DNA of 39,221 nt, from the NCBI GenBank assembly GCA_031290325.1, contig JAITNU010000028.1, positions 1 through 39,221 on the forward strand, written 5' to 3'. The notes under the pieces are model-generated. The model ran no database searches. It saw nothing but the letters and a program-made list of their open reading frames with translations, and was not told where the DNA came from. Source of the DNA: Treponema sp. GTDB lineage: Bacteria; Spirochaetota; Spirochaetia; Treponematales; Breznakiellaceae. The first letter of the stretch is position 1; each line of letters begins with the position of its first letter. A program made the translations under genes and the position numbers. This document shows, piece by piece, positions 32,008-39,221 of this stretch.

Positions 32008-33387
32008 ATGAAGTCACTATCCCTTATACCTTCCCGGTGTTCATTTGAAAGTAGGGTGATAGAGGGGTTGGGAGCTTGGCCTCGGGGAACGGTTTTTTTA
32101 GCCGCAGTTTCCGGGGGTGCTGATTCTACTGCCATGTTGGCGGCTTTGGCTGTCTTGCGGGAAGAGCGGGGCTTCTCTCTTTACGGTCTTCATGTGGAAC
32201 ACGGGATCAGGACGGTGGAAGAAAGCCGGGGGGATGCTGAGGCGGTGCGGGAACGCTGTAAATGTCTGGATGTTCCCTGTAAGGTTGTTTCCATAGCACC
32301 GGGTAAAATCGCGGAGACCGCAAAAAGCACGGGCCTTGGTATAGAAGGGGCAGCGCGGTTTTTCCGGCATCGGGCCTGGAACCGGGAGGCCCGCCGTATC
32401 GGGGCGGCGCGGGTATTGGTGGCCCATACCCAGGAGGATCTCCTGGAAACCGTGGTGATGCGCTTCCTCCGGGGGGCCGGACCTGCAGGGCTTGCCGCCA
32501 TGCCCCGGGAGCGGGGTATGGTTCTGCGGCCCCTCCTGGGCCTGACCCGGTCGGAGGTGCTCGGCTATCTCGAAGCCCAGGGGATCCCCTTCCGCACTGA
32601 TTCCACCAATAGGGATATCCGGTACCTGCGTAATCGTATCCGGCATAAACTGATACCCTGTCTGGATGAGCTGTTTCCCCAATGGAAAAAAACGGTTTTA
32701 GCCTTAGCGGAAACCCAGCGGCTGACCGCGGATTTCCTGGAAGCTGAAACCCGGGAGCGGGTGCACTGGGAATGGGATGAAGGAAAACAGGTGTACCGTA
32801 CTGGGGAGATGGTGTTTTTTGCCCAGCCGTCGTTAATTCGGCAAGAAGCCCTGTTCCAGGCGGCGGATCAGCTGGTGGATCGTTTCCCCGAAAGGGCGCT
32901 GCCTGATCCTTCTTCAGGTTCCCCTGGAGGAAGCACGATCCGGCGGGCCAGTCTTCGGCGCTTTGCTGCAGGGGAGCTTTCGGCTATTGATCTGGGGCCA
33001 GTACGGATTGAACGGCAGGGAACTTTTGTAATTGTTTCAGCTCCCCAGAGGGTATATGATGGGGGATTTGCACGGTTGATTAAAACGCCGGGAATCTATA
33101 CACTTAAAGAGCTTACTATTGAGGTTACAGCTCTGGTGACTGAGAAGGGTTTGCAACAGGGGGCGGGGGACTTTTTTGCCCGGCTTCCCCTGGTTTTGCG
33201 GTCATATCGTCAGGATGTCCATACAGGACTTGATGAGAAACGGCTTTCGCAGTATACCAATAGTATTGTGGCGGAGGATATGAACGGTCCTGCTGCGGTA
33301 CTTTGTTCAGATGAAAAAGATATGATGATTTTGTTATGCAGGGAAGAAGATGGAAATTTCCTTTTTCATAGTTTCCGGGGGTATTGA
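32008..33387 (+). CDS. tilS: tRNA(Ile)-lysidine synthetase TilS
   Basis: TilS converts C34 of the AUA-decoding tRNA-Ile to lysidine, using ATP and lysine. The 459-residue protein has the N-type ATP pyrophosphatase loop SGGADS (35-40) and the HVEHGIR segment. The tRNA-handling stretch 'FRTDSTNRDIRYLRNRIRH' is followed by a C-terminal beta domain. Its ATG lies only one base after GGAG, an unusually short spacing; no better start is visible. It is followed with 3 bases between stop and start by ftsH, a frequent bacterial pairing. Confidence 0.94.
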   Translation: MKSLSLIPSRCSFESRVIEGLGAWPRGTVFLAAVSGGADSTAMLAALAVLREERGFSLYGLHVEHGIRTVEESRGDAEAVRERCKCLDVPCKVVSIAPGKIAETAKSTGLGIEGAARFFRHRAWNREARRIGAARVLVAHTQEDLLETVVMRFLRGAGPAGLAAMPRERGMVLRPLLGLTRSEVLGYLEAQGIPFRTDSTNRDIRYLRNRIRHKLIPCLDELFPQWKKTVLALAETQRLTADFLEAETRERVHWEWDEGKQVYRTGEMVFFAQPSLIRQEALFQAADQLVDRFPERALPDPSSGSPGGSTIRRASLRRFAAGELSAIDLGPVRIERQGTFVIVSAPQRVYDGGFARLIKTPGIYTLKELTIEVTALVTEKGLQQGAGDFFARLPLVLRSYRQDVHTGLDEKRLSQYTNSIVAEDMNGPAAVLCSDEKDMMILLCREEDGNFLFHSFRGY

Positions 33388-33390
33388 TTG

Positions 33391-35331
33391 ATGTTTAATA
33401 ATCAGAATGATAAGACGCCTGGGCGCCAGCCTCGCCCGAATCTGCGGAACGGCAGGCCTAACCCTTTTGCGCTGATCTTTTTTCTGGTCATCGCAGGTCT
33501 TTTTATTGCCTATTTTTTCCGGGGTGATACCCCGTCCATACAGGAAATACCCTATTCGTCGTTTACCAACTACCTTGAACGAAACGATATTATGGCGGTT
33601 AAAATTTTCGATAACAACACCATAGAAGGTACCCTCCGGGGAGGGAGCGGGGATCAGGTACATTTTAAAACCCTCATCCCCTATCAGGATCCCGGACTGC
33701 TTCCCGCGCTGCGGGAAAAGGGGATCAATGTTTCAGGGGCGGTTTCAGGCTTGAGTCCCTGGCGGTTCATCCTGGAGTTCCTCCCCTGGATCATCGGCTT
33801 CGGGTTTATCTGGTTCATGTTCAGGAACATGCAAGGCTCTGGGAATAAAGCCTTTCAGTTTGGTAAGAGCCGGGCCAAGCGGTATCAGGATGAGGGGAAA
33901 AAGGTCAGCTTCACCGACGTGGCCGGCCAGAAAGATGCTAAATACGAGCTTGAAGAAGTGGTATCCTTCCTGAAAAGCCCCCAGAAATTCACCAAGATGG
34001 GGGCCAGAATTCCTAAGGGGGTACTCCTCGTGGGGATGCCTGGGACCGGGAAGACCCTCATGGCCAAGGCTGTGGCCGGGGAGGCCGGGGTGGCCTACTT
34101 TCACATGTCTGGCTCGGATTTTGTGGAGATGTTCGTGGGGGTCGGGGCCAGCCGGGTCCGGGACCTCTTTGACCAGGGCCGGCGCAACGCCCCCTGTATC
34201 ATTTTTATTGACGAATTAGACGCGGTGGGCAGAACCCGGGGCGCCGGGTACGGCGGCGGCCATGACGAACGGGAACAGACCCTGAATCAGCTCCTGGTGG
34301 AGATGGACGGCTTTGATTCCAAGGATGGGGTCATCATCCTCGCGGCCACGAACCGGCCGGATGTGCTGGACCCGGCCCTGCTCAGGCCCGGACGCTTTGA
34401 CCGTCAGGTGGTGGTTGCCATGCCAGATATCAAGGAACGGGAAGCCATTCTCAACATCCATGCCGCCAAGATCCCCCTGGGAGCGGATATTGAGCTGGCG
34501 CGGATTGCCCGGGCAACTCCGGGTATGAGCGGTGCGGATATCGCTAATCTTGTGAACGAGGCGGCCCTGTTCGCAGCCCGCAAGGATAAGGCCACCGTAG
34601 AAATGTTCGATTTTGAGGAAGCCCGGGATAAGATACTCATGGGGGTGGCCCGGAAGACCCTGGTCATTTCCGATAAGGAACGGCGTATGACCGCCATTCA
34701 TGAGGCAGGACACGCCCTGCTGCACTATTATTTGAAAAATGCCGACCCCCTTCACAAGGTTACTATTGTTCCCCATGGCCGGGCCTTAGGTATGGCCATG
34801 TCCCTGCCAGAAGAAGACAGTTACAGCCGGACCAAAGGGTGGATCGAGGACCGGATCGTCATCTGTTACGGCGGGTGGATTGCGGAAAACCTCTTTTTCA
34901 GCGAGACCACCACGGGAACCAAGCAGGATATACAGCAGGCCACGGAAATGGCCCGCCACATGGTCTGTGAATGGGGCATGGCAGATGAGATGGGACCGGT
35001 GGCCTATGGTCAAGAGGAAGAGCCGATCTTCCTGGGTAAGGAAATAGCCCGGCATAAAGATTATTCTGAGGATACTGCCCGGCAGATTGATTGGGCGGTG
35101 AAAAAAATACTGGATACCGCACGGAAGCAGGCAGAGCAGATCCTGCAAACCCATAAAGGGGAGCTTGAAAAACTGGCGGATGCGCTCATGTCCCGGGAAA
35201 CCCTCATTGATGATGAGGTGCGGGTTCTTCTGGGCCTTCCTCCGCGGGAAAACACCCATTTCGGCGCTGGAATCCCACGATTTGGGAATCCTGGAAAACC
35301 GGTCATTGCAAAGGGGTCTGGGACCCTTTAG
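33391..35331 (+). CDS. ftsH: ATP-dependent zinc metalloprotease FtsH
   Basis: The 646-residue membrane protease degrades membrane and regulatory proteins. Two transmembrane helices flank a periplasmic domain: about 26-44 (FALIFFLVIAGLFIAYFF) and about 126-144 (ILEFLPWIIGFGFIWFMF). The AAA domain has Walker A GMPGTGKT (215-222), Walker B IIFIDELDAVG and the second region of homology ATNRPDVLDPALLRPGRFD. The zinc site is HEAGH (437-441), with a later Asp in TTGTKQD. I took the ATG at 33391; the frame is open one codon earlier at a TTG. The linker is glycine/proline-rich in the last 25 residues. Confidence 0.97.
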   Translation: MFNNQNDKTPGRQPRPNLRNGRPNPFALIFFLVIAGLFIAYFFRGDTPSIQEIPYSSFTNYLERNDIMAVKIFDNNTIEGTLRGGSGDQVHFKTLIPYQDPGLLPALREKGINVSGAVSGLSPWRFILEFLPWIIGFGFIWFMFRNMQGSGNKAFQFGKSRAKRYQDEGKKVSFTDVAGQKDAKYELEEVVSFLKSPQKFTKMGARIPKGVLLVGMPGTGKTLMAKAVAGEAGVAYFHMSGSDFVEMFVGVGASRVRDLFDQGRRNAPCIIFIDELDAVGRTRGAGYGGGHDEREQTLNQLLVEMDGFDSKDGVIILAATNRPDVLDPALLRPGRFDRQVVVAMPDIKEREAILNIHAAKIPLGADIELARIARATPGMSGADIANLVNEAALFAARKDKATVEMFDFEEARDKILMGVARKTLVISDKERRMTAIHEAGHALLHYYLKNADPLHKVTIVPHGRALGMAMSLPEEDSYSRTKGWIEDRIVICYGGWIAENLFFSETTTGTKQDIQQATEMARHMVCEWGMADEMGPVAYGQEEEPIFLGKEIARHKDYSEDTARQIDWAVKKILDTARKQAEQILQTHKGELEKLADALMSRETLIDDEVRVLLGLPPRENTHFGAGIPRFGNPGKPVIAKGSGTL

Positions 35332-35340
35332 GAGTATAAT

Positions 35341-37041
35341 ATGGCTATCCTTCGAGTGTTGTCGGTTTTGTGGTTTGTGATGGTTTTGTGCTTTCCCACT
35401 TATACCGATCAGAATCAATGGATGGAAGGGGATGCCAGGATAGCCGCAAAATACGTTGACTGGGCCCAAGCCGCTATTGACGCAGGCCGTTGGGCTGATG
35501 CGCTTGTGGCGCTGGAACGGGGAGCTGATTTTGCGGATGTTTCTTCGGATATTTCCTATCTCCTTGCCTGTGTCCGTGCCCACGAAGATGCCTCCAAAAG
35601 AGTGGTGCTTGAGGTGCTCAGGCGGGCGTTGGAGGCAAACCAGTGGAATCGCTTCTCCCCTGAGGTGGCTCGGCTCTTTGAGGCCGAAATCCTGATCCGC
35701 CTGCGGAACTATTCTGAAGCGCTGCATATTCTTGCCGTGCTCCCCCCAAACGCTTATACCGCTTATTTACAACTCCTGGCCTTAAAGGGAACCGGGGACC
35801 GGGAATCCTTCCGGGCGCTCATGGCAAAGACCCTCGAAGCCTATCCCCGGGATCCACGGCCCGTGAGGCTCCTCTTTGATTACGCGGACCAGTTCCCTGC
35901 AGGAGATGATGTGCCCTTAGTGGCCCTGGCCTTAAGGCGGCTTCCCGCATTACTGAAAGTGGATCGGGAATTGGCTTATCGAGGGGTTCCATTTATCCAC
36001 AATATCGAAGCGGCCCGTACTATCATCGGGGCATACCGGGCCACGAATGACGGCGTTCCCGCTTCCATTCCCGTGGCCCTCTATCTGGGGCTTATTGACG
36101 AAACTCAAGCCATTGATGAACTTTTTCACCCCCATAAAGAAGCACTTCCGGGGGGTTTGGGGGGGCTGGACCCCCCAAAAGAAGTAACCCTGGACAAGTC
36201 CCTCCTTCAACCGGTGTGGGCCCTCCTTCGTCATGACGAGGGGCGAGCATCTTTCACGCGAAACCTTTTACGTTTCTCCGGTGTTATTACGGAAGACGTG
36301 GATCAGGACGGATATGTTGAGTCCTGGGTCAGGTACAAGGATGGTATGATAATAGGGTATTCCCATGATACGGATCAGGACGGGCTTCCTGAATTAATCG
36401 TTTCTTTTATGGCAGGAGTCCCAATAGGGGCAAAATTCTTCTCAGGTGAAGGCGAGCGGGTGGCGGTACAATGGGAAACATACCCGGCGGTTTTAGAAAC
36501 CGAACTGGAAGGAGGCCGGTACCGCGCCCGGTTCCGGGAGTTTTTCTTTGCCCCCCTGCGGTTCACGGTACTTTTCGAGAGCGGCTTCCTGTATCCTGAA
36601 TGGGATGCCCTGGGGGGAAAGCTCTCAAGACGAAACCTGCTTTCCTCTGTGACCTCGATTGAAAGGCCCGGTCAGGAAATCAAGGGGACCATTGAACAGG
36701 TGGACTTTGCCCAGGGGATACCTCAAAAGGCCCGTGTATTTTTGGATGGCCGGCTTGTTTCGGAAACCATCTTTCAGTTGGGCCGGCCCATCATCCAACG
36801 GATCGATCTTGATATGGATGGGCGTCTGGAAACGACGCGGCGTTTGCAGCAGGTGCAAGGGGATGCTGATCCGGTGAATTACAAGCTTATCATTGAATTT
36901 TCTGAAAGCGATTGGGATGGAGATGGTATTTGTGAATACAGTGAACAATACGTTTTCAATGACGGGCTTAGGATTCTGCGTTCCTGGGACATGGATAGGG
37001 ATGGAAGGCGGGAGTATGTGGAAACCGTGATGAAGGATTAA
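35341..37041 (+). CDS. Secreted protein with TPR-like repeats and five DxDxDG calcium-type loops
   Basis: The 566-residue protein has a signal peptide (LRVLSVLWFVMVLCFPTYT) and a helical N-terminal half with TPR-like pairs (WAQAAIDAGRWADALVALER). The C-terminal half contains five loops of the DxDxDG type: residues 319-324 (DVDQDG), 343-348 (DTDQDG), 489-494 (DLDMDG), 524-529 (DWDGDG) and 550-555 (DMDRDG). These resemble dockerin/thrombospondin-3 or EF-hand calcium loops. It is probably envelope-associated and calcium-binding. AGGAG lies before the ATG. It runs between ftsH and the protease lipoprotein, and the close spacing suggests co-expression. I do not recognise a named family. Confidence 0.75.
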   Translation: MAILRVLSVLWFVMVLCFPTYTDQNQWMEGDARIAAKYVDWAQAAIDAGRWADALVALERGADFADVSSDISYLLACVRAHEDASKRVVLEVLRRALEANQWNRFSPEVARLFEAEILIRLRNYSEALHILAVLPPNAYTAYLQLLALKGTGDRESFRALMAKTLEAYPRDPRPVRLLFDYADQFPAGDDVPLVALALRRLPALLKVDRELAYRGVPFIHNIEAARTIIGAYRATNDGVPASIPVALYLGLIDETQAIDELFHPHKEALPGGLGGLDPPKEVTLDKSLLQPVWALLRHDEGRASFTRNLLRFSGVITEDVDQDGYVESWVRYKDGMIIGYSHDTDQDGLPELIVSFMAGVPIGAKFFSGEGERVAVQWETYPAVLETELEGGRYRARFREFFFAPLRFTVLFESGFLYPEWDALGGKLSRRNLLSSVTSIERPGQEIKGTIEQVDFAQGIPQKARVFLDGRLVSETIFQLGRPIIQRIDLDMDGRLETTRRLQQVQGDADPVNYKLIIEFSESDWDGDGICEYSEQYVFNDGLRILRSWDMDRDGRREYVETVMKD

Positions 37042-37046
37042 GGAGT

Positions 37047-38903
37047 ATGAGGGGCATGTATCGTAACAAAGTGTTATTTTTCCTGACGGTAACCATGGGA
37101 CTCTTAGGTTCCTGTTTATCTTCTGCAACTCAGGAACAACGTCTTAGCCCTCCAAAATCCACGGGTGAATACCGGCTTGAGGATATAAGACGGTATGTTT
37201 CCGAGGACCCGGTCAGGGCCATCCATCTTATCGGGGTCTACGAGATGATCTATGGTGAGAAGGGTGTTGATCCGAGGCGTGATGAGCTATCCGGCACGCT
37301 TGAGACCCTGGAAGCAGAGGCTATCCAGAATCTCAGGGGTTCCCAGTCCACGGCTATCGGCGAAAATCGCTGGGATGATGCGGCTTCTCTGGCCCGGTCC
37401 CTGGCAAGCCTGGGTATTACGGTAGAAAATACCGGCATGGAGCCTGATTTTATCCTGGCGGATGCCAAACAGCGCCTATCCGAAGGTAATGATCTGGGGG
37501 CCTTTCTCGCGGCGGTACGGTCCCATGTCTTAAACCCCCTGGGCTTTGATGATGCCATGGGGTTTCTTGAACGGGCGGTAAAGGTTAAGCAGCGGCGTAC
37601 TGCGGCGTTTTTTCTTGGGGCGGCAGAGGCTGCTGGTGAAGCAACAAACCGTGAAGATGGTATTCGGGAAATCCCGGAGGAATTGCGCCAGTATGCCGAG
37701 GGTCAGGATACGCCCACGGATATGATAAAGGGAGTCGCCACGGTTCTGATTGACCGGGGGTATCGTATTGAGCGGGGGCGGGGAATACCAGACCGGATCC
37801 TGGGTTCCGCCTTTTTCGTGGATGCCTCGGGGCTGCTCATCACCAATTACCATGTTATTGCCAGCGAAGTTGATCCCCGTTATGAAGGATATTCCCGGAT
37901 GGTTATCCGCATGGGCGATGGGTCAAGCCCCCGAATTCCCGCCAAGGTCATTGGGTGGGATAAGGCCATGGATTTAGCCCTGATCAAGGCGGAAATGACC
38001 CCGGAGTACGTGTTTTCCGTAGTGGACCGGGTTATACCACGGGTAGGGGATACGGTCTATGCCATTGGTTCACCAGTGGGGCTTGAAAAGACCGTTACCC
38101 AGGGGATCGTGTCCGCCCTGGGCCGCCGTTTCCTGCAGATCGGGGATGTGATCCAGATAGATGCCGCCGTAAACCACGGCAATTCCGGGGGCCCGGTGGT
38201 GGATATGGCAGGCCGACTGGTGGGGATCGTCTTTGCCGGAGTTGAACAATACCAGGGGCTTAATTTTGCGGTTCCCGGGGAACGTCTCGCCGCTGCGCTT
38301 CCCGCCATGATCAAGGGGGGCAAGGCGGAACGTCCCTGGCTCGGACTTACGTTGAGTGAGACCCTTGGGGGGGCGGAGATCATCTATGTGGCTCCCTTCA
38401 CCCCCGCGTCGGAACAGCAAATTAAAGAAGGCAGCTTCATCAAAACCATTAACAATGAAGCGGTGAGCGCCCCCCAGGGTGCCCTTATTCCCGCGTTACA
38501 GGATGTACTGTTTCCGACCCGACCTGGTGAACTGGTGGCCCTGGAAACCTCTGACGGCAGCCGGCGGGTGATCATGACCGTGTCCCGGCCGGATATTCCG
38601 CTGGCAGAGGCAGCTAAAAAGGACAGCCGGGAACGCATAGCAGCACCCCTCTTTGGTCTCGTTCTTGCCCCGTCCCTGAGTAGTTCATTTTCCTCTTCGT
38701 ATCTGGTGAAGAAGGTGGTTCGCGGTTCTATTGCCGATGAGGCGGGGCTTTCTGAAAACGATCCGGTATCCATCCGGGGCTTCCGCGTTGAGGAAAAGGA
38801 AGGCTATGCGTTGCTTAACATTGATGTGAAGCAGCGCCGTAGGGGATATCTCGAAACCTTCATGCAACTCCCTGCTATGCTTGATTCCCCGGATACGTTA
38901 TAA
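37047..38903 (+). CDS. Trypsin-like/DegP-type serine protease lipoprotein with two PDZ-like regions
   Basis: The 618-residue protein begins with a lipoprotein signal (LFFLTVTMGLLGSC, acylated Cys near residue 23); an ATG at 37056 gives the same signal three residues shorter. A helical region (about 40-240) precedes a chymotrypsin-fold protease with His269 (ITNYHVI), Asp309 (DKAMDLALIK) and Ser380 (NHGNSGGPVV). A PDZ-like segment follows (WLGLTLSETLGG...), then a second one near the end (VVRGSIADEAGLSENDPV). It is probably anchored to a membrane facing the periplasm and involved in protein quality control or in processing a partner, possibly the secreted protein encoded just upstream. It follows that gene by 5 bases. 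Confidence 0.87.
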   Translation: MRGMYRNKVLFFLTVTMGLLGSCLSSATQEQRLSPPKSTGEYRLEDIRRYVSEDPVRAIHLIGVYEMIYGEKGVDPRRDELSGTLETLEAEAIQNLRGSQSTAIGENRWDDAASLARSLASLGITVENTGMEPDFILADAKQRLSEGNDLGAFLAAVRSHVLNPLGFDDAMGFLERAVKVKQRRTAAFFLGAAEAAGEATNREDGIREIPEELRQYAEGQDTPTDMIKGVATVLIDRGYRIERGRGIPDRILGSAFFVDASGLLITNYHVIASEVDPRYEGYSRMVIRMGDGSSPRIPAKVIGWDKAMDLALIKAEMTPEYVFSVVDRVIPRVGDTVYAIGSPVGLEKTVTQGIVSALGRRFLQIGDVIQIDAAVNHGNSGGPVVDMAGRLVGIVFAGVEQYQGLNFAVPGERLAAALPAMIKGGKAERPWLGLTLSETLGGAEIIYVAPFTPASEQQIKEGSFIKTINNEAVSAPQGALIPALQDVLFPTRPGELVALETSDGSRRVIMTVSRPDIPLAEAAKKDSRERIAAPLFGLVLAPSLSSSFSSSYLVKKVVRGSIADEAGLSENDPVSIRGFRVEEKEGYALLNIDVKQRRRGYLETFMQLPAMLDSPDTL

Positions 38904-39024
38904 AGGACTGCGTTTCCGCTGGGGCGCTAAAAAAGCTACCGATGGAACCCGTTACCGCAGGACCGGTACTTTCGCTTCGGCAATGGAATTGTTCAGTAGA
39001 ATCATTTTCAATGCCAGGTACGCT

Positions 39025-39056
39025 AAAAAAAAAGACCCGCCGGAAGGCGGATCTTT
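39025..39056 (-). terminator. Intrinsic terminator of the leftward gene at the right edge
   Basis: Read leftward, a hairpin with stem AAAGA-CCGCC/GGCGG-TCTTT (39031-39056, one mismatch, GGAA loop on the plus strand) is followed by nine T residues (A tract at 39025-39033). This is the classic Rho-independent layout for the partial gene ending at 39081. On the plus strand it may also help stop the protease transcript. Confidence 0.85.
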
Positions 39057-39080
39057 GCGTTGGGTATTGCTTTGAAAGCG

Positions 39081-39221
39081 TTATTGTTGTATTGAACTCC
39101 ATAGTTCGTAGAGTTTCAACTTAGGCACAAAATCAGATAAACACACCGAGGTCAAACCGGTCATAATACCGCTGTAAAAATCATTGTACCGCCGCCACAT
39201 CAGATGATACTGTTTTGGTAA
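39081..39221 (-). CDS. C-terminal end of an unknown leftward protein (5' end outside window)
   Basis: A frame open from the right edge encodes 46 residues (MWRRYNDFYSGIMTGLTSVC, then LYELWSSIQQ) and stops at TAA 39083-39081. A strong terminator lies directly downstream. I do not recognise it. Confidence 0.65.
   Translation of the reverse strand, partial: LPKQYHLMWRRYNDFYSGIMTGLTSVCLSDFVPKLKLYELWSSIQQ

Noticed and set aside
34786..35727. Minus-strand open frame of 313 codons overlapping ftsH
   Set aside because: Antisense to the conserved ftsH protease domain, and the product is low in recognisable features.

Overview
The window looks like chromosomal DNA from a spirochaete of the genus Treponema, probably a moderately GC-rich, gut-dwelling species. 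This is inferred from gene content and order; I could not run a search. Supporting signs are a run of treponeme-type membrane genes around an Rnf-like cluster, SpoVG, rubrerythrin, a degenerate LytR/CpsA/Psr protein, PEGA and Uma2 proteins, and a rplU-prp-rpmA-obg-nadD-LCP-rsfS operon.

Layout, left to right. Positions 1-909 hold the tail of an unknown gene and a multiply broken MFS transporter pseudogene. Positions 906-5597 are a leftward operon: prfB (RF2, with a programmed +1 frameshift), a PEGA-domain membrane protein, ftsY and a secreted repeat protein. Rubrerythrin (leftward) follows, then an NhaC-type antiporter and an alpha/beta hydrolase (rightward), each with a good sigma70-like promoter. 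Next come a leftward smc, a rightward Uma2 nuclease, and a long leftward block from 24591 to 13166. That block encodes a PAP2-like protein, an unknown membrane protein, rnfC-D-G-E-A, a small frameshifted gene, a SWIM zinc-finger protein and a large 36-residue HEAT-repeat protein.

From 24643 the rightward ribosome/GTPase operon runs to a long hairpin at 29438. After a leftward hyperacidic small protein there is a second rightward block: ispE, spoVG, tRNA-Gln, rplY, tilS, ftsH, a secreted DxDxDG-repeat protein and a trypsin-like lipoprotein protease. The right edge holds the tail of a leftward gene with its terminator.

The most unusual element is the Rnf-like cluster. The subunits are recognisable, but the residues that normally hold redox cofactors are missing or altered in nearly all of them: the FMN/NADH loop of RnfC, the flavinylation motif of RnfG (and partly RnfD), and three of the four membrane [2Fe-2S] cysteines of RnfA/RnfE. 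No rnfB lies in the window. Only the two ferredoxin-type clusters of RnfC are intact. This suggests an Rnf-derived membrane complex with a changed function. Other points of interest are the SWIM plus HEAT gene pair, an SMC protein with no visible canonical hinge, a Prp protease beside an L27 that lacks the usual cleavable extension, and an LCP protein without its catalytic arginines.
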